From positions 4,030,001 to 4,094,000 of the forward strand of contig OY781105.1 of assembly GCA_963676635.1 (NCBI GenBank): a stretch of DNA of 64,000 nucleotides, written 5' to 3'. Made by a program: the position numbers and the translations under genes. Numbering within the stretch: position 1 is the stretch's first letter; each line of letters opens with the position of its first letter. The DNA comes from GCA-002708315 sp963676635 (lineage in GTDB: Bacteria; Bacteroidota; Bacteroidia; Bacteroidales; F082). Positions 35,053 through 42,850 of the stretch are shown piece by piece. The notes beneath the pieces were generated by a model, which was given only the letters and a program-made list of their open reading frames with translations, did not search any database and was not told the origin of the DNA.

Positions 35053-35372
35053 ATGAATTTATTAAAAAAATAAACAAATATGTAATCCTATTGATTATTT
35101 CATCATTGTTTGGAATGCCTTGGCTTTATGTTAGATTTTTCATTTTTGAATATGGTGGCCCCGACTCAATAATTGAATCAATTCCAACAATAATTGACTA
35201 TTTTATTAAACTGACTGTCATTGTTTTGTTGATTATTGACATGAAAAAAGAAAACCTAAAGAATATTATTTTGACTTGCATTGCCGCCTTTTTATATCCA
35301 TTGCTTGGAATAGTAATTTTTGCGATAATGCTAATTGACAAAGAAAGAAGGCCAGTGCACAACACACAATAA
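35049..35372 (+). CDS. Small three-TM membrane protein, second copy
   Basis: A 107-residue protein with hydrophobic segments at about 10-32, 50-64 and 74-96. It resembles its upstream neighbour in layout (VIVLLIIDMKKENLKNIIL). The C-terminal codons (RRPVHNTQ) lie inside attC-like site 13, which begins at 35356. Not recognised. It is translationally coupled to the upstream gene by the ATGA overlap. Confidence 0.6.
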   Translation: MNEFIKKINKYVILLIISSLFGMPWLYVRFFIFEYGGPDSIIESIPTIIDYFIKLTVIVLLIIDMKKENLKNIILTCIAAFLYPLLGIVIFAIMLIDKERRPVHNTQ

Positions 35373-35491
35373 AAAACATAGGGCGGAAAGTACTAAAAAC
35401 AAAATTTTAGTTAATAAATAAAAATAGTTTGTAATATGAAAATAAATGCTTCGAAATGTCCTACGTTTCTTATTGCCATCCCGTTATGAAC
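35356..35491 (+). other. attC-like site 13
   Basis: The opening box is GTGCACAAC (35356-35364) and the closing box GTTATGAAC (35483-35491). The arms CAATAAAAAACATAGGGC and GTCCTACGTTTCTTATTG pair with A/C mismatches at +10 and +15. Length 136 bp. No exact partner box is found at the left side of the gene pair. The nearest is GTTGTGCTC at 32787 (7 of 9), so cassettes 12 and 13 may be one fused or rearranged unit. Confidence 0.8.
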
Positions 35492-35522
35492 TATGCAAAA
35501 TGATAACAGTTAAATTAATACT

Positions 35523-36809
35523 ATGAGACTAACATTATTAATTCTTATCACATTACCTACCTTCCTATTTTGTCAAACTTGGGAAAGGACATTTAAAGAT
35601 GGCATCTTTGATGAAGTTCATCAAACTACTGATAGTGGATATATTGTTACCGGTTTCACTTCGAATGATAATAATAGTTTTGATGTGTATCTAGTTAAGA
35701 CCGATATTAATGGAGACACTTTATGGTCGAAAGTATATGGCGAGTATACTGCATCTGGATTTTCAGTAAAACAAACTAAGGATGGAGGTTTTATTATTAC
35801 TGGTTATTCTTGCGAGAGTTTTACTGATGATTCAGACATTCTTCTTATTAAAACAGATTCAATTGGTAATACGATATGGATGAATAATTATGATGGGTAT
35901 TGTAGCGAATTTGGTGAATCAGTGCAACAGACTACGGATGGTGGATTTATAGTTGCTGGTTTTAATCAATGTTATTATTCAGGAAATTTATATAGAGATA
36001 TATATATTATAAAAACAGACAGTATTGGTGATAAGATGTGGAGGAAAACATATGATTTAAACGAAAGTGATATAAGTCATTCGATACAACAGACCATCGA
36101 TAGTGGTTATATTATATGTGGTATGACTACAAATGATTATGTGGATGCAGATATTTATGTTATTAAAACAAATATAAACGGAGATACAATATGGACAAAA
36201 ACATATGGGGGAAATAATTTTGATTCTGGATCATCAGTAATACAAACAGTAGAAGGAGGGTATATAATTGTTGGATATACAACATCTTATGGGGATGGGG
36301 AATATGATGTGTATCTATTAAAAATAGATAGTAGTGGTGATATAATATGGACAAAAACATATGGGGGAAATAGTAATGATGGAGGAGCACATATACAGCA
36401 AACATATGACGGTGGATATGTTATAGTAGGATCCACAACATCATTTGGAAACGGTGAATCTGATATATATCTAATAAAAACGGATAATAATGGAGATACA
36501 TTGTGGACTAGAACAATTGGTGAACAACTTGATGAAGGAGCTACATATGTTGAACAAACAATAGATGGTGGATACGTAATCTGTGGATGTAAATATATAT
36601 CTGACTATGATCGTCGTGTATTAATACTAAAAACAGATTGTAACGGAATATTAACAGGAATTACAGAGTTTCCGACTAATAATCCGAATAGAAAAATAAT
36701 TAAGACTGTTGACTTATCTGGAAGAGACCTCATTAAACCTAAAATGAATCAACCCTACATTGAGATATACGATGATGGAACAACAAAAAAGAAAATGAAA
36801 ATAAGATAA
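35523..36809 (+). CDS. Secreted repeat protein with T9SS-like C-terminus
   Basis: A 428-residue protein with a signal peptide at 1-17 (MRLTLLILITLPTFLFC). Seven or eight repeats of about 50 residues follow (DGGYIIVG.TTS.G.GE.D.YLIKTD..GDT.WTKTYGG), probably beta-propeller blades related to those of the proteins at 24540 and 55274. The end (VDLSGRDLIKPK then YIEIYDDGTTKKKMKIR) looks like the short variant of the T9SS sorting domain, lacking the usual YPNP start. It is the last gene of the array and its closing site is decayed. Confidence 0.8.
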   Translation: MRLTLLILITLPTFLFCQTWERTFKDGIFDEVHQTTDSGYIVTGFTSNDNNSFDVYLVKTDINGDTLWSKVYGEYTASGFSVKQTKDGGFIITGYSCESFTDDSDILLIKTDSIGNTIWMNNYDGYCSEFGESVQQTTDGGFIVAGFNQCYYSGNLYRDIYIIKTDSIGDKMWRKTYDLNESDISHSIQQTIDSGYIICGMTTNDYVDADIYVIKTNINGDTIWTKTYGGNNFDSGSSVIQTVEGGYIIVGYTTSYGDGEYDVYLLKIDSSGDIIWTKTYGGNSNDGGAHIQQTYDGGYVIVGSTTSFGNGESDIYLIKTDNNGDTLWTRTIGEQLDEGATYVEQTIDGGYVICGCKYISDYDRRVLILKTDCNGILTGITEFPTNNPNRKIIKTVDLSGRDLIKPKMNQPYIEIYDDGTTKKKMKIR

Positions 36810-36815
36810 AGTCCA

Positions 36816-36940
36816 GCCCATAATAAATAGAACTCTAAGCGGTTTGCAAAACCTAGCGTCCCGGTATTCAATGCACTTATTAAGCTGTTTGCTTGTTTTA
36901 TTGAATGATTATCCCTCTCCAGGTGGTAATTTGAAACTAC
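36816..36940 (+). other. Decayed end of the cassette array
   Basis: GCCCATAAT at 36816-36824 resembles an opening box (compare GCCCATAAC at 31771). It does not match the start of the last cassette (GTTATGAAC), and no right arm follows. AAGCGGTTTGCAAAACC at 36838 recalls the inner motif of the sites. This is taken as the 3' limit of the recognisable array. Confidence 0.35.
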
Positions 36941-36942
36941 CT

Positions 36943-37053
36943 CCATATATCGTAAATATTATTCTGCACAGTAACTGTTCTAATTGCATTTTTGATAGGC
37001 GAGCGTAGTTGCACGTGTCTGCCTCCACGGCGGATGAAACTACGCTCAGTGGG
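36943..37053 (+). repeat. Dispersed palindromic element, copy d
   Basis: The left part, ATTCTGCACAGTAACTGTTC then TTTTTGATAGGCGAGCG, is followed by TAGTTGCACGTG and an inner palindrome (GCCTCCACGGCGG). It ends with GAAACTACGCTCAGTGGGG. It lies immediately beyond the array end, in the same orientation as copy a upstream of the recombinase. Confidence 0.85.
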
Positions 37054-37060
37054 GGGATGG

Positions 37061-37086
37061 TAGAGACGCGATTAATCGTGTCTCTA
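37061..37086 (-). terminator. Hairpin after the cobalamin operon
   Basis: TAGAGACGCGATT and AATCGTGTCTCTA form a 26-base near-perfect palindrome with one G/T. It lies 33 bases beyond the stop of the minus-strand gene ending at 37119. It lacks a long T run, so it is only a possible terminator; similar palindromes occur as dispersed repeats in related genomes. Confidence 0.4.
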
Positions 37087-37118
37087 ATTGTAGAATATAT
37101 AGTAAAGATATAAACCCA

Positions 37119-38192
37119 TTACAAGGATGCCTGATAAAAACAAAATGCTCCGGGGATAATCCCTGTTTCAAAACTGGTGATTAATAAACCTGTGTGGGTA
37201 TAACGGTATATAGTCCCGTTATGACTGTAATCCAGTGCATCGGATATATATATATCGCCATTTTCGGGGTTTACTCCCATTGCGTAAAAGTTTTTGTCGC
37301 CGGAATCAATAAGTGCTGTTGCCGGAAGATTGCTATCATCAATGGACATTGTATATATACTCTTGTTTAGGTAGTACAGTGTGTCTTTTGCTTTGTTGAT
37401 ACACAGGTTGTCGGGACTACTATTTATATCGTCAAAATAGAATGTTTCTTCAACGATATTGTCGATGGTATTTATCCGCCATAGTGTTGGATGTTCCTCG
37501 CCAAGATACCCTCCACTGCATAATACCCAAAGCTTATCATTCTTATCAATGACCATGCTTACTGGTTCAATACCAACAATTATCGAGTCTGTAATGATGT
37601 CATTTGCAGGATCGATTACCATTACTGTGTTGTTTATGGTGGTTTGGTTGTATGACGACCAGTTGCTCACAAACACTTTACTGTTTGTTTGTACTATTGC
37701 TTCTGTGCTTTTACCAACAGGAACAGACCCTGTTACTTCATAAGTTTCAGGATTGGCTATGGTTATGCTTTTGGATGTGAAGTCGGTTATATAAGCCTTT
37801 GTATTGTTAATTATTGCAACCTCTCGTGGTGAAATCAGTCCTTCTATTTTACCGGCATATTTTGATGTGCTGACATCTGTAACATAAATATGTCCTGAAT
37901 TATTAATTGTAATATATGCCAGATTATTATGAATAGTCATGCTTTGCGCTACATCTCCCAGCGGTACATTATTGGCACGGTAAAATACATTATTCACTAC
38001 ACTGTTACTATCGGGGTAATAATATGATAATGATGAATTTGCTGAAGTATAGTTTCCTTCATTAACAACAAACACACCTCCCTCAGTATATGGTGAAACT
38101 GATGGGGCAGGGGTTTCTTTATCATTACAGGCACTAATAAAAACTATGACTGCAAGACTTATGATGAGTATAATTTTGTTATTTACTTTCAT
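37119..38192 (-). CDS. BtuG-like beta-propeller surface lipoprotein
   Basis: A 357-residue protein with a lipoprotein signal (MKVNNKIILIISLAVIVFIS then AC, lipid Cys at about residue 22). The mature part has YncE-like propeller repeats (LAYITINNSGHIYVTDVSTS, KAYITDFTSKSITIANPE, KVFVSNWSSYNQT, VGIEPVSMVIDKNDKLWVL). It ends a riboswitch-controlled operon, 12 bases after the BtuB-like receptor. In Bacteroides, BtuG is the surface lipoprotein that captures cobalamin with very high affinity and passes it to BtuB. Fold, location and context fit that role here; the assignment is inferred. Confidence 0.75.
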   Translation of the reverse strand: MKVNNKIILIISLAVIVFISACNDKETPAPSVSPYTEGGVFVVNEGNYTSANSSLSYYYPDSNSVVNNVFYRANNVPLGDVAQSMTIHNNLAYITINNSGHIYVTDVSTSKYAGKIEGLISPREVAIINNTKAYITDFTSKSITIANPETYEVTGSVPVGKSTEAIVQTNSKVFVSNWSSYNQTTINNTVMVIDPANDIITDSIIVGIEPVSMVIDKNDKLWVLCSGGYLGEEHPTLWRINTIDNIVEETFYFDDINSSPDNLCINKAKDTLYYLNKSIYTMSIDDSNLPATALIDSGDKNFYAMGVNPENGDIYISDALDYSHNGTIYRYTHTGLLITSFETGIIPGAFCFYQASL

Positions 38193-38204
38193 GATTTTTT
38201 GTTT

Positions 38205-40163
38205 TTACAGACTGACACCTGCTATTATTTCGAAATTTCTCTGTGGCATTGCTCTCCAAAGCACTGCCTGATAATCGATATTAAATATGTTATTGATCTT
38301 AAATCTTAGTTCATATCTGGCTTTAGCTATCTTACCTTTTTTGCCAACAGATATATTATTTAAGGTATAGGCTGGCAGCGTGAATGAGTAATTATCTTCT
38401 GAGTTTAAAGAGGTGTTACGTTTACCCGTGAAGTAAACACTCCAGTTAAGGTAATAGCTGCCATAATTTATCCCGGCCATTCCGTTAAAGCTGTTTCGCG
38501 GAACATATATAAGTTGAATGCCATCTGTACCCGTTTCTTTAGCCTCTTCACTGCTATTGGTAGCGATGGTGAGATTATATCCAGCGAAGATATTATATTC
38601 AAATTTACCTCTTTTCCCGGATAATCTGGTACTTAACTCAATCCCGCGTGAAAGTACTCTGGCGATATTTTGCGGACTCCAGTATCTGTAATCGCCCGGT
38701 GTCCATATTATCCAGTCATCAACAGAAGCAATATAAGCAGCTATCCTTAGTTCAATTGCCGACATGTCTCCAAGCTTCTCCTGGTAATCTGCACTAAGGC
38801 CTGCCTCTATGCTTTTTTCTGGTTTAAGACTGTCGTTACCTCCCGGGTACCAGTACAGGTCGTTTAATGAGGGCTGATTGTAGTTACGTGAAACATTCAT
38901 CCGCAGATAAATTTCTTTTTCTGTGAAGGGCTTGTAGTTTAATCCAATCATAGGCATTAGTGGAGAAAGTTCATTATTTACAAGCTCTTCACGTAAGAGA
39001 AACTCAGCTGACACTTTTCGTCCCTGACTTACAGAAAGACTGGCAAATGCACTTGTTAGATTCCTCGTTTTTATGTCTGCATAGTTGTTGCTGTTTACCT
39101 TGTCATTAATATATTTAATTCCCGATTTTAGTGTGCCCCAATTATTTATTTTCGTTGTGATATTTCCTGATACCAGCATACTGTTAACAATATTCTCTGA
39201 TTCAATCTTCGTAATAGTCGCCTCTGAGGTATCCTTTGTTTCAAGGAAGTAATCCAGATTATGGTAAAAATATGCTGCCTTAATACCAGTAGTAGTTTTA
39301 TCGCCATTATAGTTCCATGCTACAACATTCCTGCTAAAGAACTCATTTTGCCATTCTTTCTGGCTTCCGTTCTTTTCTATATTTGTCATGATAGGAGGGA
39401 TGTCGCGGTTATTCCATTGGTTCCATGTGGTAACTTTAATATTGTTTTTGTTGTTTAACCTAAGGGTGATGGTTTCCCTGAAACCCTGGTTAAGATAATC
39501 AGCATCTGTTTGCTTCATTTCCTCAGCATTGGGAAGAACAGCGTTATTATAATAAGTGAAATTATTATCCGACGACTGGCGAAAGTACTGCGTTGATGAG
39601 CTGATATTTTTATTTTTGAGGATAATACTTGCTGATGTGGAGAAGGTGTTAAAACTTCCGGCCGACTGGTTAATGGTGAAGGTATTGAAATTATGACTTT
39701 CGGGATTGTACCCCAGATTGACAGTGCCGCCCAGCGCACCTCCTGTTTCCGAAAGTGAACTGCCTCCGTAACTAAGCTCAATTTTGTTAAACAGCGTAGT
39801 AGGAATAGTAGAGAAGTCTGTTTGTCCCAGCATTGGTGAATTGATATTAAAGCCTTCCCACATTACTTTTGTATGAGTAGCACCCGTTCCCCGGAAAGAG
39901 ACTGTCGACAGTGTTCCCTTGCCATAGGATTTAACAAATACAGGCGTCGTTGCTGCCAGTAATTCACCCATATCGCTGAGTTCGTACTCACGTCTTTGCA
40001 TCGAATCGATGGTTGTTTTATTTAAGGGCGATTTGAAGTCGTCAATATTGGCTATAATCTGTAATTCCTGAAGCTGTAATGTATCAAAAATCATTTGGGC
40101 ACTGCTACTGCTGATGATAAGCAACAGAGAAATGACCGATAATATTTGACACAATGTTTTCAC
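38205..40163 (-). CDS. btuB: TonB-dependent cobalamin receptor (BtuB-like)
   Basis: A 652-residue outer-membrane receptor. It has a signal peptide at 1-22, then a TonB-box-like start (DTLQLQELQIIA) and a plug domain at about 40-160 (LSTVSFRGTGATHTKVMWEG, GGALGGTVNL). A 22-strand barrel ends in an aromatic-rich strand (RNFEIIAGVSL). It lacks an N-terminal carboxypeptidase-like extension, as in small-ligand receptors. The upstream cobalamin riboswitch and the BtuG-like neighbour identify the substrate as cobalamin or a precursor. It lies 2 bases after the upstream gene. Confidence 0.85.
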   Translation of the reverse strand: MKTLCQILSVISLLLIISSSSAQMIFDTLQLQELQIIANIDDFKSPLNKTTIDSMQRREYELSDMGELLAATTPVFVKSYGKGTLSTVSFRGTGATHTKVMWEGFNINSPMLGQTDFSTIPTTLFNKIELSYGGSSLSETGGALGGTVNLGYNPESHNFNTFTINQSAGSFNTFSTSASIILKNKNISSSTQYFRQSSDNNFTYYNNAVLPNAEEMKQTDADYLNQGFRETITLRLNNKNNIKVTTWNQWNNRDIPPIMTNIEKNGSQKEWQNEFFSRNVVAWNYNGDKTTTGIKAAYFYHNLDYFLETKDTSEATITKIESENIVNSMLVSGNITTKINNWGTLKSGIKYINDKVNSNNYADIKTRNLTSAFASLSVSQGRKVSAEFLLREELVNNELSPLMPMIGLNYKPFTEKEIYLRMNVSRNYNQPSLNDLYWYPGGNDSLKPEKSIEAGLSADYQEKLGDMSAIELRIAAYIASVDDWIIWTPGDYRYWSPQNIARVLSRGIELSTRLSGKRGKFEYNIFAGYNLTIATNSSEEAKETGTDGIQLIYVPRNSFNGMAGINYGSYYLNWSVYFTGKRNTSLNSEDNYSFTLPAYTLNNISVGKKGKIAKARYELRFKINNIFNIDYQAVLWRAMPQRNFEIIAGVSL

Positions 40164-40165
40164 CT

Positions 40166-41137
40166 TTATTGCTTCAGGAATTTGTGAGTAGTGATATTGT
40201 TATCTGTTACGATTGTTATTATGTACAATCCCGATTGCAGATAAGATACATTAACTACTGATGAATGGCCCTCGTATACCCTCTCTCCGCAAAGGTTAGT
40301 AATAATTACATTGCTGACAGGCTTAAGAGATTGTATTCTTATTATGTTGGCAGCCGGATTGGGGAATATCCTGACAACAGTGGTATTTGTTTCATCAACG
40401 GAAGTATTGTTACGATTATTTATAACCCCAACCGCATCTAAATCGAAACCGCTTGTTTCGAAGGGTGTGGGCCATGGGTCGTTGATAATATTTCCATGGA
40501 AATCATAAGTCGCGTATTCAGAGTCGATACTGCCCACAGCATCAATAATTCTTATGACAGTGATACTGTCGATATTAAGCTCTGTAATATCAGACAGTTC
40601 TTGTAAGTCAAAAGGAGTGCCCCAGAGTGCACTGTATTTTCCGGCAAGGTTGTTAATCATTGTAGCATCAACTGTCCCGAAAGTAGCCACCTGCTCGTCT
40701 GTAGATGTAAGAGAAGTACTTTCAAACCTGAAAAAGTCGATGCCGTTGGAGCTGACTTCCACATGACCAAGCTCAAGGAAATCATCAGAAAAGGAATTCT
40801 CGAAAACAGCAAAATCGTATCCGTCGCCATTAGCAACAGGAGTAATGAAACGGAGAGTAGCCACTCCGCCATCACCCAGACTAACAACAGCATTGTCGGC
40901 TTTGCCCGTGCCATAATTATCCTCTCCAAAATACACTAATCCTAGTGTTGTGTCAGAAATGTCAAAGTATCCACGATCCACAGAACACTGTGATGCCCAG
41001 TCGGTAAATATCAATGAGTCGGCGTGTATTGCTGTGCTTCCAATCTGTCCGGCAGGAGGAGGAAACTGTGCATGAGCCATCATGGTAACGAATACCAGCA
41101 GGATTAAAATACTGTTTTTAAGAGACTTCATAACCAT
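40166..41137 (-). CDS. T9SS-exported surface protein of cobalamin operon
   Basis: A 323-residue protein with a signal peptide (MKSLKNSILILLVFVTMMAH after a possible two-codon extension). A beta-sandwich domain of about 220 residues follows (GDGGVATLRFITPV, YDFAVFENSF, ELGHVEVSSNGIDF). A T9SS sorting domain lies at about 250-323 (RIFPNPAANIIRIQS ... GLYIITIV). Its place just upstream of btuB in a riboswitch-controlled operon points to a part in cobalamin capture at the cell surface. It is not a known Btu protein to me. Confidence 0.75.
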   Translation of the reverse strand: MVMKSLKNSILILLVFVTMMAHAQFPPPAGQIGSTAIHADSLIFTDWASQCSVDRGYFDISDTTLGLVYFGEDNYGTGKADNAVVSLGDGGVATLRFITPVANGDGYDFAVFENSFSDDFLELGHVEVSSNGIDFFRFESTSLTSTDEQVATFGTVDATMINNLAGKYSALWGTPFDLQELSDITELNIDSITVIRIIDAVGSIDSEYATYDFHGNIINDPWPTPFETSGFDLDAVGVINNRNNTSVDETNTTVVRIFPNPAANIIRIQSLKPVSNVIITNLCGERVYEGHSSVVNVSYLQSGLYIITIVTDNNITTHKFLKQ

Positions 41138-41184
41138 TATATAATACGATTACCGGCAAACTTGCCGGTAATCGCAAATGAAGA

Positions 41185-42441
41185 TTAATTTTTGATAAAT
41201 GATGAAGCAGCCACACCTTTGTCTCCGGAAAGGTGAAGTATATAAAGGCCTGATTCCATACTTTCAATACCAATTGTTGTATTGCCGGAAATGTTATCAG
41301 TTTTGATGATTCTACCATTCAGATCAACAATGCTGTAAGTATTGTAATCGCCTTCAAATGATATTGAAGAAGATGAAGGATTAGGATATACAGAGATTGG
41401 CCTTACGTTATTTTTAGCAATTCCTGTGTTGTCACGATAGTCAATTTCAATAGTCTCTGCTGAAATCATAGCTTCGAAAGTATTGAGAGCTTCTCCACTA
41501 ATATCGTAAATATAACCAGCGCCACTTGAGAAATAGTCGGTAGTTGTAAAATAAAACAGATTGTTAACAGTGTCGAGTGCAGCAGCAGCCATAGTGTTAG
41601 TCTGAGGCGCGATAATAGCAGAGTTGCCAACGGTAAAGTCGTCCAGATTAATTGAGCCGATACCATTATTCATTATTGTGTACATCATGTTATCCTTAAC
41701 ACCGGCAAGTTTGCCAATAACCTGGTCAATCATATGCGATTCAGCTCCAGTGCCTTGCAGGCTCATTTCGCTGATGTATCCTGTTGTACCCAGATAAGGA
41801 GTACGGTTAACTGACATAATTTTGTTATTGTAATAAAACAGGTCGAATACACCAATTCCTTCACTGCCAAGAGGTACTTCGGTAAGAAGCTCATACTCGG
41901 AGAGACCGATAATGGCAATCTTACCAATAGTACTGGCCCATCCACCAGGGACTGCCACATACAGGTTATCGCCTTCTACTATCATTCCCGCACATTCATC
42001 AGAAATACTTGTGATGTTTTCCAATAATGAGAGGTCCTCCGCAGAGTAAACCCTAACAAAATTTTCAGTGACAGGATATTGATATGAAGCAAATAGGATA
42101 TTGTTGTGAACATATAGCTGATTAATACCAGGGGCTGCAGTGATGGCAACCCGCTCGTAAGTGTCAATATTGAATTTAGCGATTGAATCCTGTGCTGCCA
42201 CATAAAGCCATGAGCCGTTGATAGCGATATCCTGGATACTATGAGTAAGCACTTCCCCAAAAAATACTACACTCTCGTCGTTGGGGTTGAAAGTTGATAT
42301 AGTGACGTTTTCATCAGGGTCACTATAATTTCCACCGGCACCAATAAGCACCTGGTTTACGTAAGTGTTTTGCGCCATTGACGAAACACCCATAACAAAC
42401 AGAATTACTGCTGTTAGAATTGAAATGTTGATTCTTTTCAT
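41185..42441 (-). CDS. T9SS-exported beta-propeller protein of cobalamin operon
   Basis: A 418-residue protein with a signal peptide at 1-23 (MKRINISILTAVILFVMGVS). Seven propeller-like repeats follow (NGSWLYVAAQDSIAKFNIDT, NNILFASYQYP, GDNLYVAVPGGWASTIGKI). A T9SS sorting domain lies at about 345-418 (VYPNPSSSSISFEGD ... GLYILHLSG). It is the first gene after the cobalamin riboswitch, with a leader of about 110 bases. It resembles the BtuG-like lipoprotein in fold but is exported by T9SS rather than lipid-anchored. It may therefore be a second cobalamin-binding surface protein. Confidence 0.8.
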   Translation of the reverse strand: MKRINISILTAVILFVMGVSSMAQNTYVNQVLIGAGGNYSDPDENVTISTFNPNDESVVFFGEVLTHSIQDIAINGSWLYVAAQDSIAKFNIDTYERVAITAAPGINQLYVHNNILFASYQYPVTENFVRVYSAEDLSLLENITSISDECAGMIVEGDNLYVAVPGGWASTIGKIAIIGLSEYELLTEVPLGSEGIGVFDLFYYNNKIMSVNRTPYLGTTGYISEMSLQGTGAESHMIDQVIGKLAGVKDNMMYTIMNNGIGSINLDDFTVGNSAIIAPQTNTMAAAALDTVNNLFYFTTTDYFSSGAGYIYDISGEALNTFEAMISAETIEIDYRDNTGIAKNNVRPISVYPNPSSSSISFEGDYNTYSIVDLNGRIIKTDNISGNTTIGIESMESGLYILHLSGDKGVAASSFIKN

Positions 42442-42551
42442 AATAAAAGTTTTAAGGTTTAAAAATAAATTACATAACCTAAAACTTTACAGGAAAAAAG
42501 GATTGTAAGATGTACAACACTCCGCTTTTATCCCGAAAGCTTTGAATATTT

Positions 42552-42735
42552 TGCGACTGAGGCAGGTCTTCTGACTTTACTCGTTTTTGAGGCCTTCCCG
42601 ATTCGCTTGAGGCGGACCAGTGACCAGGTTTCAAAAACTGTTGTGAGTATTACAGCAGCGGGAACTGTACAGGATTTGCACCTGTTTCCCTATTAAGTCA
42701 TTCATCAGGTCTGATGAAATTGACACCAAAATCAC
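42552..42735 (-). promoter_or_regulatory. Cobalamin riboswitch
   Basis: Read on the minus strand it shows the conserved blocks in order: AATAGGGAA, then CAGGTGCAAATCCTG, TTCCCGCTGCTGTAA, TGGTCACTGG, GGGAAGGC and AGTCAGAAGACCTGCC. It precedes the four-gene operon 42441-37119. Between the aptamer and the first ATG, a long inverted repeat (about 42446-42488, AAGTTTTAAGG with complementary sequence) could be the expression platform. When cobalamin is bound, expression should fall. Confidence 0.93.
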
Positions 42736-42850
42736 TGCAAAAGTAAATAAAAATCCTTAAGGATTATGCGATTTTGTTTTTAACTTGTAATTTTGTAGCT
42801 GTGAAAGTTAACACAAAAAGTTGACAGCCATTAACATTATTCAGTACGCT

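Larger units (their letters stand above)
2583..36824 (+). mobile_element. Integron-like gene-cassette array
   Basis: The array is a recombinase gene, an attI-like box, then gene groups each closed by an attC-like palindrome. Full-length sites are at 3712, 7219, 8324, 9429, 13561, 20411, 26264, 27792, 31771, 32660 and 35356; a half site is at about 26796 and remnants at 33651 and 36816. Cassette-specific 9-base boxes at the start of each cassette pair with the opening box of the site at its own end. All genes but one (26403-26732) face the same way. The 3' end is decayed by dispersed repeats. Confidence 0.85.

Noticed and set aside
3712..35491. Reading the intergenic palindromes as ordinary terminators
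   Set aside because: They lack T runs and are uniformly 134-138 bp. They carry cassette-specific boxes pairing across kilobases and often overlap the ends of genes.
36163..36405. Minus-strand frame inside the secreted repeat protein
   Set aside because: It is a shadow of the repetitive plus-strand gene.
42821..42850. TTG start of the GH97 gene
   Set aside because: It adds ten residues ahead of a good lipoprotein signal that begins at the ATG at 42851.
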